DNA from: Alkalicoccobacillus porphyridii
GTDB taxonomy: Bacteria; Bacillota; Bacilli; Bacillales; Bacillaceae_D
Direction: 5' to 3'
NCBI RefSeq assembly: GCF_007293315.1
Contig: NZ_VLXZ01000011.1
Span: 62,001 to 126,000, forward strand
DNA: 64,000 bases
How positions within the stretch are numbered: the stretch's first letter is position 1; every line of letters starts with the position of its first letter. The translations under genes and the position numbers were made by a program. Positions 10,119 to 16,163 of this stretch are shown here, piece by piece. The notes beneath the pieces were generated by a model, which was not told the origin of the DNA, did no database searches, and saw only the letters and a list, made by a program, of their open reading frames with translations.

Positions 10119-10504
10119 GTTTCTTCGGCAGCCGCTCCCGAAAATGGGGGCACTTACCTGAGGGAAGGTAATGAGCTAACCCGACTACGTCGATTTATCT
10201 CATTGAACCTTTTTATCGAGGGCACTGAAAAAGTCATGTAAGAATGAGCTGAATAGCGCCGCTACAGGAGAACCCTAGCACCCGCAAGAACGGCCTCAGC
10301 GATCGAAGTGGAAAACCACCACTTCGATGTCTTCAGACTCGTTCTGTTCCGCAGGAGTCTACGGGTTCTCCTTCCGCTAACGTTCTGAATTAAATAATTG
10401 AAGAAATTTCGCAGTCTTATAAAGATCGTTTTTCAGTGACCTCCTTTTTATCCCGCAGGTGTCGGCCCTCCATTTTCGTCCGCTAGTTTTAGATAGACAT
10501 TAAT
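10119..10504 (+). repeat. Composite repeat, copy A: outer element interrupted by inner hairpin element
   Basis: The outer element starts TTTCTTCGGC(A/T)GCCGCTCCCG followed by AAAATGGGGG, and ends GCAGGTGTCGGCCC..CCATTTTCGTCCGCT..TTTAGATAG. Copies are at 29243-29674 (B) and 26506-26647 (C, reverse orientation, uninterrupted). Here about 220 nt is inserted between the imperfect arms GGCACTGAAAAA (10221-10232) and TTTTTCAGTGACC (10429-10441). Inside these lies the inner element 10258-10378. There is no open reading frame or transposase, so this is a MITE-like or REP-like nested structure. Its TTTAGATAG end faces the tandem array that begins right after it. Confidence 0.8.
10258..10378 (+). repeat. 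Inner hairpin element (Bacillaceae-type intergenic palindrome)
   Basis: It begins GCCGCTACAGGAGAACCC and ends GGGTTCTCCTTCCGCT, so its ends pair. Internal blocks GAACGGCCTCAGC, GAAGTGGAAAACCACC and GACTCGTTCTGTTCCGCAGG recur at 29449-29571 (opposite strand) and 47382-47507. From memory, similar strings (ACTCCTGCGG...GAACGGCC) are abundant between genes in several Bacillus-group genomes. No function is established as far as I know. Confidence 0.75.
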
Positions 10505-10510
10505 AAGGGC

Positions 10511-11325
10511 TTTACCCGCCGGAGCAGATACCAAGAAAGAAGCACTGATAAGCAAGAAGAACGAGCTCTTTACCAAGAGTCGGAGCACGATACCAAGAAA
10601 GAAGCACTGCCAAGCAAGAAGAGCGAGCTACTTACCAAGAGCCGGAGCAGATACCAAGAAAGAAGCACTGATAAGCAAGAAGAACGAGCTCTTTACCAAG
10701 AGTCGGAGCACGATACCAAGAAAGAAGCACTGTTAAGCAAGAGGGACGAGCTGCTTACCAAGAGCCGGAGCTCGATACCAAGAAAGAAGCACTGTTAAGC
10801 AAGAGGGACGAGCTCTTTACCAAGAGCCGGGGCACGTACCAAGAAAGAAGCACTGTTAAGCAAGAGGGACGAGCTCTTTACCAAGAGCCGGAGCAGGGTA
10901 CCAAGAAAGAAGCTCTGTTAAGCAAGAAGGACGAGCTATTTACCAAGAGCCGGGGCACGTACCAAGAAAGAAGCACTGCCAAGCAAGAAGAACGAGCTGT
11001 TTACCAAGAGCTGGGGCACGTACCAAGAAAGAAGCACTGTTAAGCAAGAGGGACGAGCTGTTAACCAAGAGCCGGGGCAGGTTACCAAGAAAGAAGCACC
11101 GCAAAGCAAGAAGGCGGATCCACTTACCAAGAGTCGGAGCACGATACCAAGAAAGAAGCACTGCCAAGCAAGAAGAACGAGCTGTTTACCAAGAGCCGGG
11201 GCACGATACCAAGAAAGAAGCACTGCCAAGCAAGAAGAACGAGCTGCTAACCAAGAGTCGGAGCACGATACCAAGAAAGAAGCACCGCAAAGCAAGAAGG
11301 CAGAGCACCTTACCAAGAGCTCTGT
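10511..11325 (+). repeat. Phased tandem array 1 (62-nt units, CAAGA core every 21/21/20 nt)
   Basis: Thirteen units start with CCAAGAAAGAAGC at 10531, 10593, 10654, 10716, 10778, 10839, 10901, 10962, 11023, 11084, 11147, 11209 and 11271. Each holds three cores: CCAAGAAAGAAGCACTG, AGCAAGARGRACGAGCT and CCAAGAGYCGGRGCACG (IUPAC codes), spaced 21, 21 and 20 nt. The + strand is purine-rich. Open frames through it exist on - but only because stops are scarce, and 62 is not a multiple of three. The array lies in the convergent gap between the DoxX gene and a Gfo/Idh gene. Confidence 0.95.
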
Positions 11326-11329
11326 CCAT

Positions 11330-11376
11330 TAAAAAAAACAAGAGGAACGGACATATCAATGTCCGTTCCTCTTGTT
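11330..11376. terminator. Strong bidirectional terminator between array 1 and Gfo/Idh gene
   Basis: AACAAGAGGAACGGACAT (11337-11354) pairs perfectly with 11359-11376 (18 bp, 4-nt loop). On the - strand it is followed by a U-run complementary to the A-run at 11331-11338, so it terminates the Gfo/Idh gene. It also closes the array on its distal side. Confidence 0.85.
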
Positions 11377-11389
11377 ATTGTTCAGAATA

Positions 11390-12388
11390 CTATTCAAATG
11401 GGTAAGTTAATCCCCAATCTGCTCTTACTTTGTCAAGAAGCTTCATAATGGCAAGTGACTCGTCAAGTGTCATAACAGAGCTTTCTTTTTTGCCTTCTAG
11501 TAAAGCACGTCCGACTTCTTCCGCTTCAAATTTATAACCGGAAATGCCTTGCTCTCCGCGAGAGTCAGAGAATGTAACTGGCTCCTCACCGTTGATGTGA
11601 AGAGTTGCTTGATCTGCAAATAAGAACTGAGGAATATGAATGTATCCGTTTGTTCCATGAATAAATGCATCATTTGGTAAACCAAGTCTTACGCCGCCGT
11701 GAAGAGAGGCCGTTTTGCCGTTCCCGTAATCAAGTAGAATTGAAAAGTGTTCATCTACTCCTGTTTCTCCGATGTGGGCAGTTGTCCAAATTCGTTCTGG
11801 ATTTGGTCCAAAAACCATTGAAGCAAAAGAGACAGGATAAATTCCTGCATCAAGAAGAGCGCCTCCGCCTAATGCTGGATCTAGAAGGCGACTTTCTGGT
11901 TCCCAGCCAATTCTGAAGCCAAATTCAGCTTTCACAATTTTGATGTCTCCAATTTTATTATCTGCAAGCCATTCTCTTACTTTCACTAGTGCAGGAAGGT
12001 AACGAGACCACATTGCTTCCATAAGAAACAAATTCTTTTCTTTAGCTGTTGTAATAAGCTCTTCAAGTTCACCAGCGTTAACTGTCATTGGTTTTTCACA
12101 TAGGACAGCTTTGCCTCCGTTAAGAGCAGTTAGTACATTTTCTTTGTGGTACGGATGAGGTGTAGCTACATAGATTGCTTCTACCTCTGGATGATTGGCA
12201 AGCTCCTCATAGCTACCTAATGCGTGAGGAATTGAAAATTCATCAGCGAATGCTTTAGCTGACTCAGTCGTCCGGGATCCAACTGCAAATAATTCACCGT
12301 TTTCTGCGTGTGCAAGGTCAGCTGCGAATTTTTTAGCAATTCCACCTGTCCCTAAAATACCCCATTTAATTTTTCTTGTTGTTGCCAC
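11390..12388 (-). CDS. Gfo/Idh/MocA-family NAD(P)-dependent oxidoreductase
   Basis: Predicted sugar or dihydrodiol-type dehydrogenase. The Rossmann start IKWGILGTGGIAKKF, the family Lys in the CEKPMT motif (about residue 96) and the helix LLDAGIYPV are characteristic; 332 aa is normal. The start is GTG at 12388 with AAAGGAGG 8 nt upstream. It is a single gene ending at its own terminator. A partial cre-like site lies upstream at 12425-12438, hinting at carbon control. The exact substrate cannot be told. Confidence 0.85.
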   Translation of the reverse strand: MATTRKIKWGILGTGGIAKKFAADLAHAENGELFAVGSRTTESAKAFADEFSIPHALGSYEELANHPEVEAIYVATPHPYHKENVLTALNGGKAVLCEKPMTVNAGELEELITTAKEKNLFLMEAMWSRYLPALVKVREWLADNKIGDIKIVKAEFGFRIGWEPESRLLDPALGGGALLDAGIYPVSFASMVFGPNPERIWTTAHIGETGVDEHFSILLDYGNGKTASLHGGVRLGLPNDAFIHGTNGYIHIPQFLFADQATLHINGEEPVTFSDSRGEQGISGYKFEAEEVGRALLEGKKESSVMTLDESLAIMKLLDKVRADWGLTYPFE

Positions 12389-12424
12389 GTAATTTCCTCC
12401 TTTGTTATGTACTACACATTATTA

Positions 12425-12438
12425 TGAAACCGCTTAAT
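12425..12438 (+). promoter_or_regulatory. Weak cre-like site (CcpA) upstream of Gfo/Idh gene
   Basis: TGAAACCGCTTAAT matches 12 of 14 positions of TGWAANCGNTNWCA. It lies 37-50 nt before the start codon of the - strand oxidoreductase, where a repressor could act. Two mismatches make this tentative. Confidence 0.35.
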
Positions 12439-12738
12439 TCAAGTATTAGTTTACCAGATTCTACAGATAAACAGGTATTTTTTATATCTAAATTTCAATT
12501 TCTTTTATATGAATAGCTAAATAATGGTAAAAAATCAGGATTGTTAGCAAGAAGCAGACGCTTTGATATAGGCATAGAATCAAGCTTTGCAAACAGGGAG
12601 GGTGTTTTGTGGAGCATTAATCCTTTCTTGAACAGTTTTCTGCGGTATCACGCAATTATAAAAAAATCGAGCATTCTGTCACATATAACGCGCACCATTG
12701 TCCCTTTTCCGCGCATGGTGTCATTCTTTAAAACAAAT
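12439..12738. other. Intergenic stretch without a supported gene
   Basis: An AT-rich gap between two - strand genes. A + strand reading frame through it has no ribosome site and runs into the antisense of the regulator gene, so I do not call it. It contains one isolated TTAGCAAGAAGC (about 12543-12555), like a single core of array 5. Nothing else is recognisable. Confidence 0.4.
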
Positions 12739-12770
12739 GAAAGAGGAGCTCATTATCAAGCTCCTCTTTC
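12739..12770. terminator. Terminator after the HxlR-family regulator gene
   Basis: GAAAGAGGAGCT (12739-12750) pairs with AGCTCCTCTTTC (12759-12770): a 12-bp stem with an 8-nt loop. It sits 15 nt beyond the regulator's stop codon on the - strand. Confidence 0.7.
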
Positions 12771-12785
12771 TGTATATTACGTGTA

Positions 12786-13136
12786 TTATGCGTTTGTTTG
12801 TTTGAGTGAGTTTTCTTCTTCGAGCTGCTTTAGATGCTCGGCGTGTTTTTGTCCCCAGTCATTCATAGCAGCTAGTAAAGGATGCAGGCTGCTTCCGTAC
12901 TCGGTCATTGCGTATTCGACTTTTGGAGGGATCTGAGCATACACTTTTCGGACCACGATGTCATGATGTTCAAGTTCACGAAGCTGGGCCGTTAGCATTT
13001 TTTGTGTGATGCCTGGAATCGCTCGTTTTAATTCGTTAAAGCGCATGACATCGTTTTTTTGTAATTCGAATAGAATGCGGTGTTTCCATTTGCCCATTAG
13101 AATTTCAAGGGCTGTATCTACTTTACATGTCTCCAA
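12786..13136 (-). CDS. HxlR-family winged-helix regulator (YodB/CatR-like)
   Basis: A 116-residue MarR/HxlR-type repressor. The signature ALEILMGKWKHRILFEL then RFNELKRAIPGITQKMLTAQLRELE (recognition helix) is typical. A Cys lies at residue 4, close to where YodB and CatR of B. subtilis carry their redox-sensing N-terminal Cys. It is divergent from a CatE-like dioxygenase and a nitroreductase, which are targets of YodB/CatR in B. subtilis. It therefore probably represses them until quinone or diamide stress oxidises the Cys. The start is TTG 13136, with AAGGAGG at 8 nt. Confidence 0.85.
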   Translation of the reverse strand: METCKVDTALEILMGKWKHRILFELQKNDVMRFNELKRAIPGITQKMLTAQLRELEHHDIVVRKVYAQIPPKVEYAMTEYGSSLHPLLAAMNDWGQKHAEHLKQLEEENSLKQTNA

Positions 13137-13170
13137 ACCAGTAACCTCCTTCAGTATCTATAATGACACT

Positions 13171-13222
13171 ATACTACTTTTAAGTGCCTACTTCCATAAA
13201 AATATATAATGGCGCATACTAC
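13171..13222. promoter_or_regulatory. Divergent regulatory region with repeated ATACTAC motif and TATAAT box
   Basis: ATACTAC occurs at 13171-13177 and again at 13216-13222, flanking TATAAT at 13205-13210, the likely -10 of the dioxygenase gene. It lies between the HxlR regulator and catE, so the repeats are candidate operator half-sites. The assignment rests on position and repetition only. Confidence 0.4.
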
Positions 13223-13259
13223 GTATATTCAATGACATGATTATCGGGGGGAATAAGAA

Positions 13260-14117
13260 GTGGCTATACATTCAGGTACTCAGCTAGGAAGAGTTAAATT
13301 AAGAGTCTCTAACTTAAATCAATCTGTGGCATTTTATAAAGAGATCATCGGATTTACTTTGATCCAAATCGAACATCCAGTAGCAAGGTTAAGCGTGGGT
13401 TCAGAAGTGTTGCTTGAATTGGAGGAGGTGGAAGGGTTAGTGAGACTTCCTCAGCGTTCATCAGCAGGCTTGTATCATGTGGCTATTCTGTTACCTGACC
13501 GAGCTTCTCTTGCTCGTATTCTTTTGCATTTTGCTGATAAGCAGATACCTATTGGTCAAGCGGATCATCTTGTAAGTGAAGCTTTATACCTTTCTGACCC
13601 TGATGGGCATGGGCTGGAGATATACCGGGATAGGAGCCGTGACACTTGGGAGGTTGAAGCGAACGGCGATTACAAAATGGCATCGGACCCTCTTGATATT
13701 CAGGGACTTCTTCAAGAAGCAAAGGGCAAACCTTGGGATGGTCTGCCTGAGGGGACCGTGATTGGGCATGTGCATATGCATGTGTCAGATCTTGATGAGA
13801 CAGAGGCATTTTATCGGGACGTGATTGGCTTTGAAACGGTTGGTGATTATCAGAGTTGGATGCAGGCTAAGTTCATGGCGGCTGGTAGATATCATCATCA
13901 CCTCGGCTTTAACATTTGGGCTGGAAAAGGTGCTCCGGCTACTCCGGATCACGCTGCAGGTATGTCATACTATACCGTTAAGCTAGTTAATAACAATGAG
14001 AGGGACCAACTAATACTCAGATTGGATTCTGCAGGTGTTAGTTATTCAGAGGATCCGGATCAGCTTTGGGTGACAGACCCATCCGGAATGAAAATACGGT
14101 TTGTTTGTATGAAGTAG
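13260..14117 (+). CDS. catE: Catechol-2,3-dioxygenase-like protein, two vicinal-oxygen-chelate modules (CatE)
   Basis: Predicted ring-cleaving dioxygenase that detoxifies catechols or quinols; 285 aa, the length of B. subtilis CatE. There are two glyoxalase/bleomycin-type halves. The N-terminal half has GLYHVAILLP and SDPDGHGLEIY. The C-terminal half has IGHVHMHVSDL, YHHHLGFNIWAG and TDPSGMKIRF. The last motif has Arg where classical extradiol enzymes have the ligand Glu; I believe CatE-type proteins also lack Glu there, but cannot check. The start is GTG 13260, 8 nt after GGGGGG. It is divergent from its likely repressor. Confidence 0.87.
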   Translation: MAIHSGTQLGRVKLRVSNLNQSVAFYKEIIGFTLIQIEHPVARLSVGSEVLLELEEVEGLVRLPQRSSAGLYHVAILLPDRASLARILLHFADKQIPIGQADHLVSEALYLSDPDGHGLEIYRDRSRDTWEVEANGDYKMASDPLDIQGLLQEAKGKPWDGLPEGTVIGHVHMHVSDLDETEAFYRDVIGFETVGDYQSWMQAKFMAAGRYHHHLGFNIWAGKGAPATPDHAAGMSYYTVKLVNNNERDQLILRLDSAGVSYSEDPDQLWVTDPSGMKIRFVCMK

Positions 14118-14167
14118 ATGAGTATGTAAATACTAATGTGGGTTATTAAACAAAGGGGGTTATCAGT

Positions 14168-14767
14168 GTGAGTAAGGATTTCTTTCAAGCAGTAGAAGAT
14201 CGGCGGTCTTATTATGCAGTTAGCAAAGATGTTGTTGCATCAGATGAACGAATCATAGAGATTATAGAGCACGCGGTTAAATATGTGCCATCTGCCTTCA
14301 ATTCTCAATCAACTCGGGTGATTGTATTGTTAGGTACAGAGCATGATAAGTTTTGGGAACTAACGACGGAAACACTTCGTAAGGTGGTGCCTGAAGAAAA
14401 TTTTGGTGCTACGCAAGAGAAAATGACGATGTTTGGACAGGCGTATGGAACAGTTCTTTTTTTCGAGGATGAAGAGGTTATCGCTAAGCTTCAGGAGCAA
14501 TTTTCCTTATACGCAGACAATTTTCCTGTATGGTCTGAACAGACATCAGGTATGCATCAATTTGCTGTTTGGATAGGGTTAGAAATAGAAGGCTATGGGG
14601 CATCGCTTCAGCATTATAATCCACTAGTTGATTCAGCTGTGCAAAAAGAATGGAACGTCCCTGCATCTTGGAAGCTTCGAGCTCAAATGCCCTTTGGAAA
14701 ACCAACCGCACCTGCTGGTGAGAAGCAATTTAATTCCATTGAAGAAAGAGTGAAGGTATACAGATAA
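14168..14767 (+). CDS. Nitroreductase-family oxidoreductase (YodC/HBN1-like)
   Basis: Predicted FMN-dependent NAD(P)H oxidoreductase acting on quinones or nitro compounds. The N-terminal DRRSYYAVSK and YVPSAFNSQSTRVIVL are the conserved flavin-binding segments of the YodC/frm2 subgroup. Length is 199 aa (YodC is about 202). The start is GTG 14168 after AAAGGGGG (7 nt). It lies 50 nt after catE and is probably in the same operon under the HxlR regulator; in B. subtilis yodC is a YodB target. It ends at a strong bidirectional terminator. Confidence 0.88.
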   Translation: MSKDFFQAVEDRRSYYAVSKDVVASDERIIEIIEHAVKYVPSAFNSQSTRVIVLLGTEHDKFWELTTETLRKVVPEENFGATQEKMTMFGQAYGTVLFFEDEEVIAKLQEQFSLYADNFPVWSEQTSGMHQFAVWIGLEIEGYGASLQHYNPLVDSAVQKEWNVPASWKLRAQMPFGKPTAPAGEKQFNSIEERVKVYR

Positions 14768-14772
14768 AATAA

Positions 14773-14812
14773 AAAAAGCCCCGTATCACTATAAAAGTGA
14801 AACGGGGCTTTT
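14773..14812. terminator. Bidirectional terminator between nitroreductase and universal stress protein genes
   Basis: AAAAGCCCCGT pairs with ACGGGGCTTTT, with a second inner stem CACT/AGTG. The A-run and T-run on either side serve both convergent genes. Confidence 0.85.
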
Positions 14813-14820
14813 AGTTTAAC

Positions 14821-15519
14821 TTATTTCTTTAGCATTTCTTCTTTAATTCTAGCTGTACAGGAGGCAACCACTTCCGGCTCTGTTACATCATCGTCCGTGA
14901 TATGAACCTGCATCATTTTGTTGTCATTCATAAATTTGAACACACCATTATTAAAGTCTGTGCCTTGCTCTTTAAAGAAGATCCCCTCGAAAACAGCATC
15001 CTTTGGATGAGAGAAGCTTAAACGATACGCGCCTTCTTTATCTTTTGTTAAGTAAGCGCGACAGCCTTTTTCATAGTGCCCTTCTTCCGTTTTAAGTGAA
15101 CGGTCAACTGAGACAACATGGAAGTCAACAAACGGGATCTCACGTAAAAGAACATTCATAAATGATCCTTTAGTAATCTCTTCCCAACGACTTTTAGCTG
15201 TTTGTCCGATGATAATTTGAGTAATGTGTTTTTCTCGAGCAACTTCAGCAATGACTTTAGCTGCTGGGCGTTTTTCATTATCCTTAATCATAAACTCTTC
15301 CACATTATGTTCGATGGCAAGCTGCTTCCAGCGTTCAATATAATCGGATTTCTCAGCATCAAGCTCATCATATGGTAAGGCATCTATTGTTAGAATGTAA
15401 AGAGGACAGTTGAGCATGCTTGCAATTTTACAGCCGCGCTTGATCAATCGCTCACCATTTGGACCATAATAGACACAAACAAGTATGCTTTCATCCATTC
15501 TTCCTTTTGGATTCTTCAT
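14821..15519 (-). CDS. KdpD-type universal stress protein domain protein
   Basis: Cytoplasmic USP-fold protein resembling the second domain of sensor kinase KdpD, without a kinase. SILVCVYYGPNGERLIKRG is the usual KdpD USP start, and IIIGQTAKSRWEEITKGS is its nucleotide-site region, followed by a novel-looking C-terminal about 90 residues. In firmicutes this domain is linked to potassium homeostasis and can bind c-di-AMP. Placement beside the Mrp antiporter suggests a role in cation balance, which is an inference. I choose ATG 15519 over GTG 15531, since the latter abuts the ribosome site AAGAGG. Confidence 0.75.
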   Translation of the reverse strand: MKNPKGRMDESILVCVYYGPNGERLIKRGCKIASMLNCPLYILTIDALPYDELDAEKSDYIERWKQLAIEHNVEEFMIKDNEKRPAAKVIAEVAREKHITQIIIGQTAKSRWEEITKGSFMNVLLREIPFVDFHVVSVDRSLKTEEGHYEKGCRAYLTKDKEGAYRLSFSHPKDAVFEGIFFKEQGTDFNNGVFKFMNDNKMMQVHITDDDVTEPEVVASCTARIKEEMLKK

Positions 15520-15531
15520 ATAATTATTCAC

Positions 15532-16163
15532 CTCTTAATTTTACTTCCTTAATCTATTGGGAACGAAACCTAGTGACGGTATATGCATTGGCTTAAACCG
15601 ATTATAAAACCAATTCAGTATATAATGAAACAATCAATTTTTCAATTCTTATTATCATTATTTTTAAAAAGAGGACGATACTATCAATACAGGCTCTATA
15701 GTATACATTTCTTAAAACGAATATACCTAAAATTTAGGAGGGGAAATGTTACGATTTTGAGACAGAAAGCAAATACAGTCTCTATCGTGTGCAATCAGCG
15801 ATTATTTATTATATACTTTTTATAAATGAGAAACAGTATTACCGCCCATATCAGTAAATTAAATGCTTTAAATCTTATTGTATAGGGATAATAGGTTGCT
15901 TCTACTTCCTAAGAGCAGAGCCCCGCTCACTCAGTATTATTCTTTAAAGCAGACTGCGCAGGTTATTGCACAGTCCTATTGGAATGGACAAATTTAGTGC
16001 CCACGTTAATTCCATTATTTGCTTACATCATACACCTATACAACACTCAATTCAAGGACTACTTCGCATTCAGAATATATTTCTGTCTAAGGGAAGATTA
16101 GCTAAAAAAACGTCAGTATCTGAACATTCAGGTGTCCTGTTCGAAACTCTAGGAGGTCATGCT
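15532..16163. other. Long intergenic and leader region before mrpA
   Basis: 632 nt between divergent genes. AT-rich sequence at 15583-15900 carries an 80-codon frame with no ribosome site, not called. Nearer mrpA, GACTG-C-GCA and TGC-A-CAGTC (15952-15975) form a hairpin without a U-tail. AGGAGG at 16151-16156 is the mrpA ribosome site. I looked for known riboswitch cores (ydaO, yybP-ykoY) and could not recognise one. The length suggests a 5' leader of possible regulatory value. Confidence 0.4.

Noticed and set aside
10119-10504. Insertion sequence
   Set aside because: There is no transposase frame in any copy and the elements are too short. They behave as non-coding nested repeats.
10936-11316. 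Open frames of 75-126 codons on the - strand inside array 1
   Set aside because: The protein is a direct translation of the repeat, has no ribosome site, and the 62-nt period changes frame every unit. It is open only because stops are rare in the repeat.
10511-11325. CRISPR array
   Set aside because: The constant part is only about 7-8 nt, the stretches between cores themselves repeat every third copy, and no cas gene is nearby.
12541-12936. 131-codon + strand frame
   Set aside because: No ribosome site, low-quality composition, and its 3' half is antisense to the HxlR regulator gene.
15583-15825. 80-codon + strand frame upstream of mrpA
   Set aside because: AT-rich, without a ribosome site or recognisable family.
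15840-16150. ydaO (c-di-AMP) or yybP-ykoY riboswitch in the mrp leader
   Set aside because: I could not find their conserved cores. Only a simple hairpin is visible, so no riboswitch is called.
15966-16163. 66-codon N-terminal extension of mrpA
   Set aside because: MrpA proteins begin at the sequence following TTG 16164, which has AGGAGG at the right distance; the extension resembles leader sequence.
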